Assembly: GCA_024710005.1 (NCBI GenBank)
Contig: JANJVQ010000034.1
Coordinates: 62,001-126,000, forward strand
DNA from: Paludibacter sp.
Lineage (GTDB): Bacteria; Bacteroidota; Bacteroidia; Bacteroidales; Paludibacteraceae
Reading direction: 5' to 3'
Length of the DNA stretch: 64,000 bases
A program made the position numbers and the translations under genes. Shown one piece after another: positions 1 to 10,437 of this stretch (position 1 is its first letter; the number at the start of each line of letters is the position of its first letter). The notes under the pieces were generated by a model. It did not search any database, was not told where the DNA came from, and saw nothing but the letters and a program-made list of their open reading frames with translations.

Positions 1-903
1 GACAAGTATCTTACCTATCTAACCTGTGAGAAAAATGAACTTATAAAACTGGATGTTTCGCAGGCTAAATCATTGCAATATCTGAGGTGTCCGACCAACA
101 AACTTGATAGTATTGACATCAGCAAGAATACTGAACTTCTATTGTTCTACTGTTCATACAATAATATCACAGCGTTGGATGTCAGCAATAATATAAAAAT
201 AACCGATTTGCAGATGGGAACTAATAAAATATCGAAACTCACCGGCCTGCAAAATCTGAATTTGTTGCGCATTCTGGCTACCATGGTAAATCCGTTGAAT
301 ACACTGGATGTGAGTGCTAATACGTCATTACAGACTTTGAATGTACGTAACTCTGGTCTGACAAAACTTGACGTAAGTGCCAATGCAGCATTGACGACTG
401 TAGAAGTGTTCAATGGTGGTTCGACCTATAAAAACGTGTTTACGGCCTGCGGACTGGACTCTTTGTACAGGAGTCTGCCCGACAGAACAGGAAAAACAGC
501 AGGAACTATCCGTGTGATCTCTACCATTGCTAATCCTTTATATAATGATGGTGCCGGCAGTGATAAAACTATTGCCAGTGCAAAGAACTGGGCTGTAACT
601 AGTTACACCAAAGAGGCGCTGACAGGTGATGGCGATGGATGTCAAACCTCCGGCTTGATTGAAAATAGAGACTTTCTGGATGCGACAGTAAAACTTAATC
701 CTAATCCTGCAAGAGGTGAGGTGCAGCTTGAGGTTCCGGAAACTATGCTGAATAAGGAAGTGGTAATTCTTGATATGACGGGTAGGGTAGTATTAAGTCG
801 ATTACTTACAAATTTGAGTACTCGACTTGACATCTCTATTTGTTCCTCTGGTATTTATTTTGTGAAAATAGGCAATTATGCCCGTAAATTATCTGTGAAA
901 TAA
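1..903 (+). CDS. C-terminal part of a secreted LRR/T9SS protein (5' end outside window)
   Basis: The frame is open from base 1, so the gene starts upstream. What is visible is a run of roughly 21-residue leucine-rich repeats (units of the type LTxLDVSxNxxL), then a conserved block around CGLDSLYRSLPDR, then a 70-residue C-terminal domain (LNPNPARGEVQLEVPE to the end, with GIYFVKIG) that matches the T9SS type A sorting domain. The same LRR-block-CTD order ends the tandem hydrolase paralogues at 7286 and 13390, so this is most likely the tail of a sixth member whose catalytic part lies outside the window; that is inference. T9SS CTD proteins cross the outer membrane and are usually anchored at or released from the surface. 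It is followed after 12 nt by the esterase gene, consistent with one operon. Confidence 0.8.
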   Translation, partial: DKYLTYLTCEKNELIKLDVSQAKSLQYLRCPTNKLDSIDISKNTELLLFYCSYNNITALDVSNNIKITDLQMGTNKISKLTGLQNLNLLRILATMVNPLNTLDVSANTSLQTLNVRNSGLTKLDVSANAALTTVEVFNGGSTYKNVFTACGLDSLYRSLPDRTGKTAGTIRVISTIANPLYNDGAGSDKTIASAKNWAVTSYTKEALTGDGDGCQTSGLIENRDFLDATVKLNPNPARGEVQLEVPETMLNKEVVILDMTGRVVLSRLLTNLSTRLDISICSSGIYFVKIGNYARKLSVK

Positions 904-915
904 AAAATATAATTT

Positions 916-2514
916 ATGAAAATAAAACTTCAAATTATATGTTTGCTGACTTTGGCTGTGCTGACAATGCAGGCGAAAGGATTGAAACCTGTTCAGGTGG
1001 CTGATACAACTAACACGCTTTCAATAGCTCCGGCCAATACTCAGTTGAAATTACCGGGGATTTTCAGTAATGACATGGTTATTCAGCGGGAGAAACCTGT
1101 GACTGTATGGGGAACAACCGTACCCAGACAAAAGGTAACTGTACAGTTGCATGAACAAAAGAAATCGGTGAAAGCCGATGCATACGGGAACTGGAAGGTA
1201 AGATTGAAACCACTGCCGGTGGGAGGACCATACGAAATGATTGTTTCGACGCCGGAAGCTTCTGTGAAGTATAAAAATATACTCTCCGGAGATGTTTGGT
1301 TTTGTTCAGGTCAATCCAATATGGAATTTCAGTTGCAGTACGAGCAAAATGCCGATTCAGAGATACCTGTATCAGCTAATCCGAATATCCGTATGATCAG
1401 AGTTCCACATAACGTTTCCACCATTGCGTCGAATAAAGAATTCGGACGCACCTACTGGCTACCCTGTAATCCTTCCAGTTCGAAACTTTTTTCAGCGGTA
1501 GGATATTATTTTGGAAAAAAAATACAGGCGGAAACGAATGTACCCATTGGATTGATAGGTAGTTACTGGGGCGGTAGTGCAGTGGAATCATGGATGAGTA
1601 AAGAGGCACTTGAAGCATTTCCGGTTTTTGATCCACAATTGAAGGAAATTGAAGAGGGGAAAATCTCAATTCAGGATATGAAGAAAAGATTTGAAACTGA
1701 AACCAACCGTCGCCTGGCCGTTATAAAAGAGAAAAAGAATCCGAATACGGTGCCTTATACACCTTATGCTTTTCAGCATTACCCATCGTTTACTTTCAAT
1801 GGGATGGTTTCGCCATTTACTGATTTTGCCATCAAGGGAGTTATCTGGTATCAGGCTGAGAACAATGCTTCACGGGCTCATCAGTATGCTGATTTGTTCA
1901 AAGCTATGATCAATGATTGGCGCAAACAATGGAAAGATGCAAAGCTACCATTTTATTTTGTACAATTGCCCAACTATGGTTTAGTCAGGAATATACCTTA
2001 CGTGAGTCAATGGGCTGAACTCAGGGAATCACAGACAAAAGCGCTGAAATTACCCAATACCGGTATGGCAGTCACAATTGATGTTGGAGGTTGTAAAGAT
2101 TTACATCCTAAAAATAAACTGGATGTGGGAAATCGTTTAGCTTCTATTGCCCTGAATCAAACTTACGGAGAAAAGGATATTGCTTTCCGATCACCGATGA
2201 TTAAATCGTTTACAATAAAGGATAATACTATTATTTGTGAATTTGATTATGTAGGTAGTGGGTTGCAAATTATCGGAGGAGAACTAACCGAGTTTTGTAT
2301 AGCAGGAGAGAACAAAAGATTTTATAATGCCACAGCAAAAATCATTACTCCTAATCAGGTTGAAATTTCAGCTCCTGAGGTAAAGAATCCGGTTGCCGTA
2401 CGTTATGCCTGGAGTAATTGCCCGGTGAATGGTTTACTCTTTAACAGCAATAATTTACCTGCAAGTCCTTTCAGAACAGATGACTGGCAAATCAGTACAC
2501 AAGGAGTTTATTAA
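916..2514 (+). CDS. Sialate O-acetylesterase-like SGNH hydrolase
   Basis: 532 residues with an N-terminal hydrophobic signal segment (about 1-20), a beta-sandwich segment (about 45-118, LPGIFSNDMVIQREKPV) and an SGNH catalytic domain. The nucleophile block GDVWFCSGQSNM places the serine at S134; the distal Asp-His pair is in KDLHPKNK (D395, H397), followed by the usual KxxxGxRL helix. This is the SASA/DUF303 family (CE20-like), which removes acetyl groups from sugars such as sialic acid or acetylated xylan; the exact substrate cannot be read from sequence. It probably acts in the periplasm, since no T9SS domain or lipobox is seen. It sits between two genes of the hydrolase cluster, suggesting it de-acetylates the substrate of those enzymes. 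Confidence 0.85.
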   Translation: MKIKLQIICLLTLAVLTMQAKGLKPVQVADTTNTLSIAPANTQLKLPGIFSNDMVIQREKPVTVWGTTVPRQKVTVQLHEQKKSVKADAYGNWKVRLKPLPVGGPYEMIVSTPEASVKYKNILSGDVWFCSGQSNMEFQLQYEQNADSEIPVSANPNIRMIRVPHNVSTIASNKEFGRTYWLPCNPSSSKLFSAVGYYFGKKIQAETNVPIGLIGSYWGGSAVESWMSKEALEAFPVFDPQLKEIEEGKISIQDMKKRFETETNRRLAVIKEKKNPNTVPYTPYAFQHYPSFTFNGMVSPFTDFAIKGVIWYQAENNASRAHQYADLFKAMINDWRKQWKDAKLPFYFVQLPNYGLVRNIPYVSQWAELRESQTKALKLPNTGMAVTIDVGGCKDLHPKNKLDVGNRLASIALNQTYGEKDIAFRSPMIKSFTIKDNTIICEFDYVGSGLQIIGGELTEFCIAGENKRFYNATAKIITPNQVEISAPEVKNPVAVRYAWSNCPVNGLLFNSNNLPASPFRTDDWQISTQGVY

Positions 2515-2539
2515 TGTTGCAATCATAAATTGAGTATAA

Positions 2540-3271
2540 ATGAGAAAAGTTTTTTTAATTTTCACGATTAGCGCTTTTACTGTTTTTTCCTTCGCGGGTT
2601 GTTTGGGCAAGAAAGCTTCAACTACAAATGGTGACAGTCAATCCTTGTTTTCATCGATGAGCGATACGATTTTATGGATGAGTAATCGCTCCAAATTTTT
2701 TCCGTCTGCAGGATGGACTTTTCAGGATGGAGAGTTAACCTTATCAGCAGGAAGAAAAGGAGGTGACCTAATCACCCGGAAACAATATACCGATTTTGAG
2801 TTTAGTCTTGAATTTAAACTGACAAAGATGGTTAACTCAGGTGTTAAGTATTTTGTAAATCAGATGACGGACAAATCAAACGGGAAAACCGGATGGATCG
2901 GTTTTGAATATCAAATCATAGATGATTTCAGCGGGAATGAAATACCTGCTTATGAAGGAGTAAAAGGCTCAACCGGAGCATTGTATTTGATTTATGAACC
3001 GGATTCTGATAAGAAAATTTTAAAACCAGTCGGCGAATGGAATTCTATGCGCATTGTTGTAGATGGTAAAAAAGTTGAGCATTGGTTGAATGGTAAGAAG
3101 GTTGTAGATGTTGAAATTGATTCTGATGATTTTAGAAGACGTGTTTCTGAGACTAAGTTCGCCAATTATGATGATTATGGTAAAATGAAAGGTGGACACA
3201 TTCTGTTACAGGATCATGGAAATGAAATATCTTACAGAAATATTGTGATATCTGAGAAATTAAAAAAATAA
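2540..3271 (+). CDS. DUF1080 (3-keto-disaccharide hydrolase-type) lipoprotein
   Basis: 243 residues. A lipoprotein signal peptide ends in FAGC with the lipidated cysteine at C21. The rest is one concanavalin-like beta-sandwich: WTFQDGELTLSAGRKGGDLI, then FEFSLEFKLTKMVNSGVKYF, then WNSMRIVVDGKKVEHWLNGK, which are hallmark segments of DUF1080. Members of this family hydrolyse 3-keto-glycosides or bind glycans. Residues after Cys (LGKKAS) are not acidic, so the known Bacteroidota surface-export signal is not apparent and a periplasmic location is the safer inference. It lies 25 nt after the esterase and 36 nt before the first full-length tandem paralogue, in the same orientation. Confidence 0.8.
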   Translation: MRKVFLIFTISAFTVFSFAGCLGKKASTTNGDSQSLFSSMSDTILWMSNRSKFFPSAGWTFQDGELTLSAGRKGGDLITRKQYTDFEFSLEFKLTKMVNSGVKYFVNQMTDKSNGKTGWIGFEYQIIDDFSGNEIPAYEGVKGSTGALYLIYEPDSDKKILKPVGEWNSMRIVVDGKKVEHWLNGKKVVDVEIDSDDFRRRVSETKFANYDDYGKMKGGHILLQDHGNEISYRNIVISEKLKK

Positions 3272-3307
3272 CAGTTGGTGTTGGAATAACATCAAAATAA
3301 ATTCAGC

Positions 3308-5257
3308 ATGTGTATGTGTAAATTTTTTAATGTACTCGTTGTCTTTGTCGCTCTCTTTTCGACAAGCATAGTTAATTCCCAGATTTATGAAACCAGCTCG
3401 GTTTCCGTTACGATAAATGACAATAAAATAGTCCGACTTCATAACAAACTGACTGATACCTCATGGACGCTTGAAAGTGCTCCACTCTTCCTGGTTGATG
3501 TTTCCGGTGTTGAAACAAAGTTAAAGGCAGTTGCGATGAGTAATGGCGAGGTGAAACTAACTCTTTCTCTGAAAAACACTTCAAAAGAAAAACTTTTTCC
3601 TGCTCCTTCGTTCCCTGATATCAGGGGTGCGCATATCGTCGGAAGAAGTTCAAAAGAGCTGTATTATCTTTTCCCTGGTCAGGGTTATGCACCCGGTAAT
3701 ATAGAACCTGCGAATTACAATGATGTGTACAGTGCTAAATTTCCTCTCCAGTTTATGGATATTTACGATGAGCAAGCCGGAGGTTTTTATATCATGACCA
3801 ATGACACGTCCAATTACGACAAACGGTATGCCTTATCAAAACAGGACGGAAAGATTAATATGCAGGTTTCTTTTAAATCGAGAGCCCTGAATCCGGGTGA
3901 AACATGGGAACTGCCTGCCGTCGTAATAGGGGCGCATGCAGGTGACTGGCATGATGCGTTGGCAGCTTATAAATCCTGGCTGAAAATATGGTATAAGCCT
4001 TATACTTCCAGAAAAGAGTGGTTTAGGGAAATTTTTAATTTCAGACAAGTATTTATTCATCCAATGTTTGGAGAACCGGGTGTGTATAATCCGGCAACGA
4101 AAAAAATTGATCTCGTTTCAAGGGTAGAGGCAGATATGGAAGCATTTGGAGGAGTTGATTATGTACATATATTTGATTGGATGAAGACACCACATGGTCG
4201 TATTTTAGATTATGACCCGTGGGGTTATTTAGGTGGACACAAAGAAATGGCCAATCAGGTTAAGTTGATTCAGGAAAAGGGTTTGCGTGTAGGATTGTAT
4301 CACGAAGGTTATATCATGAATAAAAAATCAAAAATAGGATTAGCTCATGGTGAAGAGTGGCAGCAATTGAATAATGATGGAAAAGCTCATCAGAATTATG
4401 GCCCGGGTAATTATTATCCCTGCTCACTTGTTCCCGGTTGGCAGCACTATATGAGTGATTTGGTCGAAAATTCATCTACTTTGTTGGGAGCCAATGGCGT
4501 TTATCTGGACCAGTATGGTTTTGGATTTCAATATGGTTGTTTTAACCCTGCACATAATCACGATAGACATCCCAGTGATTTTAAAAACAACATGCAGGTA
4601 GCAGGTGAAGCACAATTGGCAAAAACAGTGAAAGATAAAATCTCAAAAGAGAAAGTGCTTTATATCGAAGAAACCCCTACAGACGTTTCAACTCAATATT
4701 ATGATGGTAGTTTTAGCTATGCTAATCTTAAAGGGAGAAATCCCAAAAGTAATAATCCGTCAGTTGTAAACCTGACTCGTTTTGCAATTCCCGATTTCAA
4801 GATATTCCAGATTATTAAGTGTGATCACCCTTTAGGTAATGATCAGGAGGGAGTTAAACACATCTTTTTCAATGGCGACGGAATCTGGTTGGCTGGCCCT
4901 CTGAATGATCCGAATTGGTTCCCGGAGGAATTACGGAAAACAATCAGAAAAACGCATGCAATTCTCAGAACATATAAAACGGCATTTTTATCAGAAAACG
5001 CTATTCCTCTTGTTCCGGTGTTACAAAAGGATATTTATGCCAATTATTTCCCGTCTGAGAAAGGCAATGTATGGACTTTATTCAATGCCGGTGAAAAAGA
5101 TTTTACAGGCAATCTGTTGAAAATAAAGCATATAAAAGGTGTCAGCTATTATGACGCATGGAATGATGTAAAACTTAATCCTGAAATCAAAGATGGATAT
5201 GCTATTATAGCACTAACAGTTGAAGGCAGGGATGTGGGCTGTGTGGTTCAGAAATAA
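3308..5257 (+). CDS. Tandem hydrolase paralogue B, catalytic part only (DUF6259-like)
   Basis: 649 residues with a signal peptide ending near VNSQ. An N-terminal beta-rich domain (about 25-210) starts with the line SVTINDNKIVRLHNKLTDT shared by all copies. A TIM-barrel-like domain follows, with strands VDYVHIFDW (D290), VGLYHEGYIMNK, GVYLDQYGF (D401) and VLYIEETPTDV (E454/E455), and then a small C-terminal beta domain. Acidic residues at strand ends suggest a retaining or inverting glycoside hydrolase, with D401 and E454/E455 as candidates; that is inference. The layout resembles proteins annotated DUF6259, but I cannot confirm family membership. It lacks the LRR and T9SS modules of the later copies, so it is probably periplasmic. 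A second ATG at codon 3 is an alternative start. Confidence 0.75.
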   Translation: MCMCKFFNVLVVFVALFSTSIVNSQIYETSSVSVTINDNKIVRLHNKLTDTSWTLESAPLFLVDVSGVETKLKAVAMSNGEVKLTLSLKNTSKEKLFPAPSFPDIRGAHIVGRSSKELYYLFPGQGYAPGNIEPANYNDVYSAKFPLQFMDIYDEQAGGFYIMTNDTSNYDKRYALSKQDGKINMQVSFKSRALNPGETWELPAVVIGAHAGDWHDALAAYKSWLKIWYKPYTSRKEWFREIFNFRQVFIHPMFGEPGVYNPATKKIDLVSRVEADMEAFGGVDYVHIFDWMKTPHGRILDYDPWGYLGGHKEMANQVKLIQEKGLRVGLYHEGYIMNKKSKIGLAHGEEWQQLNNDGKAHQNYGPGNYYPCSLVPGWQHYMSDLVENSSTLLGANGVYLDQYGFGFQYGCFNPAHNHDRHPSDFKNNMQVAGEAQLAKTVKDKISKEKVLYIEETPTDVSTQYYDGSFSYANLKGRNPKSNNPSVVNLTRFAIPDFKIFQIIKCDHPLGNDQEGVKHIFFNGDGIWLAGPLNDPNWFPEELRKTIRKTHAILRTYKTAFLSENAIPLVPVLQKDIYANYFPSEKGNVWTLFNAGEKDFTGNLLKIKHIKGVSYYDAWNDVKLNPEIKDGYAIIALTVEGRDVGCVVQK

Positions 5258-5273
5258 AAATGATAAATAGAAA

Positions 5274-7250
5274 ATGATAAAAATGTATCAAAGTTATACT
5301 GAGAAGGTGAAGTGTTTTAGCCTGATGACCTTACTTTTACTTGTTGTTGGATTTACTGAAGTGATTGCACAGCAGGTAAATACTTCATCTCTGGCAGTAA
5401 AAGTGAAAAAGCATAAAATTATTTCGATTGAGAATAAACTCAATCAAACTAAATGGTCAGTCAATCCGGAACTTTTATATAATATAAATACAAAAGGAGT
5501 TAAAGCTGATCTGAAAGTTGCTGCAAATAAGGCCAACCAGATTGAGTTAATACTTACAATTCAGAATATCAGTAACGATACCGTTTATCCTGAGCCTGTT
5601 TTTCCTCAGTTGAAGGGAATTTGTCTGAAAAAAGATAAGGCTGAAAATTTATATTTTTTATATCCAAAACAAGGTTGGGTTCACAGTAACAGGGATATCA
5701 CTGAGAATAATATCTATAGTAGCATTTTTCCGATGCAGTTCATGGATATATATCATGCTGACGGCGGCGGAATTTACATGATGTCGAATGATACCGGTAA
5801 CCACCCCAAAAGCTATTATTTCAGTAAAAAAGACGGTAAAGTAGACATGCATATTCGCTTCCGGTCCATCGCGTTGGCTCCGGGTGAAAAATGGATTCTA
5901 CCACCTGTTGTTATAGGAGCGCATGAGGGCGACTGGCACGAAGCTTTTTATGCTTATAAAGATTGGTTGAAAAGCTGGTATAAACCCTATACGCCCAGAA
6001 AACAATGGTTTAAAGATGTATTTAACTTCCGTCAGGTATTTTTACATACTATTTTTGGCGAAGTTGGAGCATGGAATCCTTCGACAAAAAAGGTGGATTT
6101 GATTTCAAAATTAGAAGCAGACAAAAAAGCATTTGGCGGAGTAGATTACGTACATATCTTTGATTGGATGAGAACTCCGAAAGGTCGTATTGTGGATTAT
6201 GAACCTTGGGAATTTCTGGGTGGTCACGAAGATTTAAAGAGTCAGATTGAACAGATAAAGGCACAGGGTATACCGGTCGGATTATATCACGAAGGTTATA
6301 TTATGAACAAGAAATCGAAGATAGGTCTTGCACATGGAAAAGAATGGCAACAACTGGACACCCTTGGAAATCCTTACGTCCGTTTTGGACCCGGGAATTA
6401 CTATCCGTGTCCGCTTATTCCCGGATGGCAGGAGTTTTTAAGTGATTTGGTAAATCATTCGTCGACATTGTTGGGAGCAAATGGTGTGTATGTGGATCAA
6501 TATGGCTTTTGCTGGCAATATGGTTGTCACAACCCTGCCCATAATCACGACGCGAGAAGAACAACTATGACAAATAATCTTCAGGTATATGGCGAGACGC
6601 AGATGATGAAGAAGATCAAAGATAAAATTTCTACAGATAAAGTTTTGTATGTAGAAGAAATACCTTCTGATGTGTATTCTCAGTATATTGATGGTTGTTT
6701 TGGTTACGGGATAGAACAAGGTCGCCTTCCCCAAAGTCATAATCCTTCTGTAGTAAATCTGGTCAGATTTGCTTATCCTGACTTTAAAATATTGGAGATT
6801 TTACATATTGATAAAGCTGTTGGAAATGATCAGGAAGGGGTAAAGCACATCTTCTTCAATGGGGAAGGTATCTGGATTGAAGGCCCATTAAATGATCCTG
6901 GTTGGTTCCCCGAAGAAATACGTGCTACTATCAGAAAAACTTATGCAATACTTTCAGAGAATAAAGATGCATTTAACTCTAATGACGCGATTCCATTGGT
7001 GCCGACTTTAAATAGCAGTATTCATGCAAATTATTTTCCCGGAAAGAATAAAAAAGTATGGACGCTTTTCAATATTAATAATACATGCTTTTCTGGTGAT
7101 ATAATAAGTATTCCCCATACAAAAGGGACAACTTATTATGATGCATGGAATCAGCAAGAAATTTTTCCGGTATATAGAAAAGGGAATGCAATTATTTCGT
7201 TAAAGATTGAAGGTCGTGATGTTGGTTGTGTTATTCAGCAAATAAATTAA
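5274..7250 (+). CDS. Tandem hydrolase paralogue C, catalytic part only (DUF6259-like)
   Basis: 658 residues, 16 nt after paralogue B and clearly homologous along its whole length. A hydrophobic signal segment lies around residues 15-32 (ending VIAQQ). The barrel strand motifs are VDYVHIFDWMRTPKGR, VGLYHEGYIMNKKSK, GVYVDQYGFCWQYGCHN and VLYVEEIPSDV; the last has IPSDV where other copies have TPTDV, VPTDV or MPTDV. It ends with the shared GRDVGCVIQQ strand and has no LRR or sorting domain. An in-frame ATG three codons in is an alternative start. Secreted, probably periplasmic glycan hydrolase by context; the substrate is unknown. Confidence 0.75.
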   Translation: MIKMYQSYTEKVKCFSLMTLLLLVVGFTEVIAQQVNTSSLAVKVKKHKIISIENKLNQTKWSVNPELLYNINTKGVKADLKVAANKANQIELILTIQNISNDTVYPEPVFPQLKGICLKKDKAENLYFLYPKQGWVHSNRDITENNIYSSIFPMQFMDIYHADGGGIYMMSNDTGNHPKSYYFSKKDGKVDMHIRFRSIALAPGEKWILPPVVIGAHEGDWHEAFYAYKDWLKSWYKPYTPRKQWFKDVFNFRQVFLHTIFGEVGAWNPSTKKVDLISKLEADKKAFGGVDYVHIFDWMRTPKGRIVDYEPWEFLGGHEDLKSQIEQIKAQGIPVGLYHEGYIMNKKSKIGLAHGKEWQQLDTLGNPYVRFGPGNYYPCPLIPGWQEFLSDLVNHSSTLLGANGVYVDQYGFCWQYGCHNPAHNHDARRTTMTNNLQVYGETQMMKKIKDKISTDKVLYVEEIPSDVYSQYIDGCFGYGIEQGRLPQSHNPSVVNLVRFAYPDFKILEILHIDKAVGNDQEGVKHIFFNGEGIWIEGPLNDPGWFPEEIRATIRKTYAILSENKDAFNSNDAIPLVPTLNSSIHANYFPGKNKKVWTLFNINNTCFSGDIISIPHTKGTTYYDAWNQQEIFPVYRKGNAIISLKIEGRDVGCVIQQIN

Positions 7251-7285
7251 TTAACCGGACTTTCTAAGTCTGGAAGTAATTAAAC

Positions 7286-10200
7286 ATGAAAAAACTTCTT
7301 GCATTTGGATGTATATTGTTGTTATTAATTGGCCAGTTTATCAGGTCTCAAACAATAACATCTACCTCTGATATAGCCATAACTACACAGAATGGTAAAT
7401 TAATTCAACTGCAGAATAAACTTACAGCTACAATATGGAAGGTAAATCAGGATAGTTTATTCGGAATTACAGTAAGCCCTTCGACATTGAGAAGCAGTAT
7501 CACTACCAGCCTCGCCATAACTACAAATGTGCAGCGGCAGGTCAGTATGACGCTGACTTTAAGAAATAATTCTTCTCAGAAAGTGTCAGTAGTCACTACT
7601 TTCCCAATAATTAACGGATTGTATTATCAATACAGCACCAGTGGAAATCTGTATTACTTGTATCCGAAGCAGGGTACGATGCACAGCAATGCTGATGTGG
7701 TACATGATAATGTGTACAGCAGTCGCTTTCCTATGCAGTTTATGGATGTATACGATGTGCAGTTGGGTGGCTTCTATGTGATGACTCAGGATACGACAAA
7801 TTATCCTAAGGCTTATTATCTTGCTAAAAGTAGTGGAAAGATTAATATGAAGGTTAGTTTCCATACCAAAGAACTTGCACCGGGTGAAAGCTGGACATTA
7901 CCTTCTGTTGTAATAGGAGCACACAAAAATGACTGGCATGATGCGCTCGCAGCTTATAAAGACTGGGTGAAAACCTGGTACAAACCGGCTACTCCCCGGA
8001 AAGACTGGTTCAGGGATATTTATAATTTCCGACAGGTTTTTCTGCATACTATTTTCGGAGAGACAGGTGCCTGGCATCCGGTAACAAAAGAGATTGATTT
8101 AGTTTCGAAGATTGAAGCTGATAAAAAAGCGTTCGGGGGAGTAGATTATGTTCATATTTTTGATTGGTCGACTACTCCTGCTGCCAGAATTCTGGATTAT
8201 GACCCGTGGGATTATCTCGGAGGATCGGACAGACTGAAAAATCAGATTCAGTTGTTGCAAAATCAAAATATACGGGTCGGTTTGTACCACGAAGGGTATA
8301 TCATGAACAAACAATCGCAGGTCGGTATTGCTAATGGAGAGATTTGGCAGCAGCTGGATACTAATGGGAACCCTTATGATCGTTTTGGTACGGGCAACTA
8401 TTATCCCTGTCCGCTTGTTTCCGGTTGGCAGAGTTTTCTGGGCAATACCGTATTGAATTCTTCTTCTTTATTGAGTGCTAACGGCGTATATGTAGACCAG
8501 TATGGATTCGGATGGCAGTATGGTTGTTATAACCCGGCTCATAATCATCCTGTTGTAAAAGGGGGCGTGGGAAGTAACCTGCAGGTTTGGTCGGAGGCTG
8601 AAATGCTGAAACAGATTAAAAATAAGCTTTCACCGGATAAAGTTACTTATATTGAAGAAGTGCCGACAGACGTAACTTCTCAGTTTCTTGATGGAAGTTT
8701 TAGTTATACTTTGCAGAAAGGCCGGGCAATAGGAACCAGCAATCCATCCAATGTCAACTTAACCCGTTTTGTTTATCCCGGATTTAAAATGTTTGAGATT
8801 ATCAAAACGGACAGGCCGATAGGGGAGGATACTACAGCTATTAAAACAATTTTTTTCAACGGAGAAGGAATCTGGCTTGCAGGCCCCTTGAATGATACAG
8901 GCTGGTTTCCGGAATCAGTGCGGCGATTGATCCGTAAAACACATTCTATACTCTCTCAAAACAAAGAACCATTTCGTTCGGATGAGGCGGAACCTTTGGT
9001 GCCAACACTGAATAACAATGTATATTCAAATTTCTTTCCTTCAGAACGGAAAAACATCTGGACACTCTACAATGCTGGAGCGATAAAACATAGTGGTGAA
9101 ATTCTGAAGGTATTACATAAACCCGGTGCGGTGTATTATGATGCGTGGAATTTTCGGGTATTGTCGCCAGTAATTTCAGGGGGATACGCTTCAATAGTGT
9201 TGGATATCCCGGCAAATGACCTTGGTTGTGTTATTCAAAGTCTGGATCCGGTTTTACTTACTCCTCCGGTTAATCCTGCTCCGGTTGTCTCACAGCCAAC
9301 TGTTTCAGTTTTGATGCAGACGTCAAAACTGACAGGTTCTCCCGTTACTTTGCAAGTTGCAGGGGGAGGTACCGGTAACCTTATGATTGACTGGGGTGAT
9401 GGAAACTTGGCATCCTATACTATTTCAGATAATGTAAATAGTCCTACTGAAATAGTGAAAAATATGATAGTGGATAATGCGCAGATAAAAATCTATGTTG
9501 AAAATAAATATCTTACTTATCTAACTTGTAGTAACAACGAGCTTACCCGTCTGGATGTTACAGGTGCTCCTATGTTGTTGTATCTGAGGTGTTTTAACAA
9601 TACAATCAGTCAGCTTGATCTGAGCCGAAATTATGAGCTTATCATGCTGTATTGTTATACAAACAATTTGACAGCACTTGATGTTTCCAATAACATTAAA
9701 CTCAAAAGTCTTCAAATTCAATCCAATAAAATTAGCGCGTTAAATCTAACTGGTTTAACTAATCTGAATTCACTTACGGCCATGAATAATCCTCTGGGCT
9801 GTATTGATCTGACTACAAACAAATCGATTCAGTCTTTGAATCTGAGAAATTGTCAGTTACAGACCTTGGATTTGTCTGCTTGTTACTCTGTAAATTTAGT
9901 CGAAATTAACAATTCAGGTTCTACCTATGCAAACCGTTTTAGCGCCTGTGGGCTCGATTCTTTATATCGATCGTTGCCTGATAGGAGCAAAACTGTTCCG
10001 GGAACCCTGAAAGTTATTTATTCGGTTGCTAATCCGTTTTACAATGATGGTGAAGGTAGTGATAAAACTATTGCCGTAGCTAAGAATTGGGAAGTGGCTA
10101 GTTACGTTAAGGAGGTATTAAGCGGAGACGGACAGGGTTGCCCGGTTTCCGGTGTTGATGAAAACGGATATATCCCGGAGACAATATTAAAACTATCCCC

Positions 10201-10402
10201 CAATCCGGCAACTACGAAAGTAGAACTGGAAGTACCAGAAAGTATGCTCAACAAAGAAATGTTGTTGGTTGATCTTACCGGAAAGATTATTTTTAAGCAG
10301 TGTCTTGATAAGGTGCGTACTGCGGTACTCACTGTTAATTATAAGCCGGGTGTTTACATTGTAAAGGTGGGTAATAACAAAACCAGATTAATAATCATTT
10401 GA
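7286..10402 (+). CDS. Tandem hydrolase paralogue D with PKD-like, LRR and T9SS sorting domains
   Basis: 1038 residues. Signal peptide (about 1-22, ending RSQT), then the same beta domain and TIM-barrel as paralogues B and C (FDWSTTPAAR, GLYHEGYIMN, VYVDQYGFG, YIEEVPTDV), ending GCVIQSLDP near residue 650. A Pro-rich linker leads to a PKD-like fold (about 682-708, VTLQVAGGGTG and MIDWGDGN), leucine-rich repeats from about 740 (LTCSNNELTRLDV), the CGLDSLYRSLPDR block, and a T9SS type A CTD (about 970-1038, LSPNPATTKVELEVPE). It is therefore expected to be exported to the cell surface, unlike B and C. The LRR module is probably for binding or anchoring; that is inference. Confidence 0.8.
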   Translation: MKKLLAFGCILLLLIGQFIRSQTITSTSDIAITTQNGKLIQLQNKLTATIWKVNQDSLFGITVSPSTLRSSITTSLAITTNVQRQVSMTLTLRNNSSQKVSVVTTFPIINGLYYQYSTSGNLYYLYPKQGTMHSNADVVHDNVYSSRFPMQFMDVYDVQLGGFYVMTQDTTNYPKAYYLAKSSGKINMKVSFHTKELAPGESWTLPSVVIGAHKNDWHDALAAYKDWVKTWYKPATPRKDWFRDIYNFRQVFLHTIFGETGAWHPVTKEIDLVSKIEADKKAFGGVDYVHIFDWSTTPAARILDYDPWDYLGGSDRLKNQIQLLQNQNIRVGLYHEGYIMNKQSQVGIANGEIWQQLDTNGNPYDRFGTGNYYPCPLVSGWQSFLGNTVLNSSSLLSANGVYVDQYGFGWQYGCYNPAHNHPVVKGGVGSNLQVWSEAEMLKQIKNKLSPDKVTYIEEVPTDVTSQFLDGSFSYTLQKGRAIGTSNPSNVNLTRFVYPGFKMFEIIKTDRPIGEDTTAIKTIFFNGEGIWLAGPLNDTGWFPESVRRLIRKTHSILSQNKEPFRSDEAEPLVPTLNNNVYSNFFPSERKNIWTLYNAGAIKHSGEILKVLHKPGAVYYDAWNFRVLSPVISGGYASIVLDIPANDLGCVIQSLDPVLLTPPVNPAPVVSQPTVSVLMQTSKLTGSPVTLQVAGGGTGNLMIDWGDGNLASYTISDNVNSPTEIVKNMIVDNAQIKIYVENKYLTYLTCSNNELTRLDVTGAPMLLYLRCFNNTISQLDLSRNYELIMLYCYTNNLTALDVSNNIKLKSLQIQSNKISALNLTGLTNLNSLTAMNNPLGCIDLTTNKSIQSLNLRNCQLQTLDLSACYSVNLVEINNSGSTYANRFSACGLDSLYRSLPDRSKTVPGTLKVIYSVANPFYNDGEGSDKTIAVAKNWEVASYVKEVLSGDGQGCPVSGVDENGYIPETILKLSPNPATTKVELEVPESMLNKEMLLVDLTGKIIFKQCLDKVRTAVLTVNYKPGVYIVKVGNNKTRLIII

Positions 10403-10437
10403 TTTATTACAATACAAATCAACACTAGTGAACATCA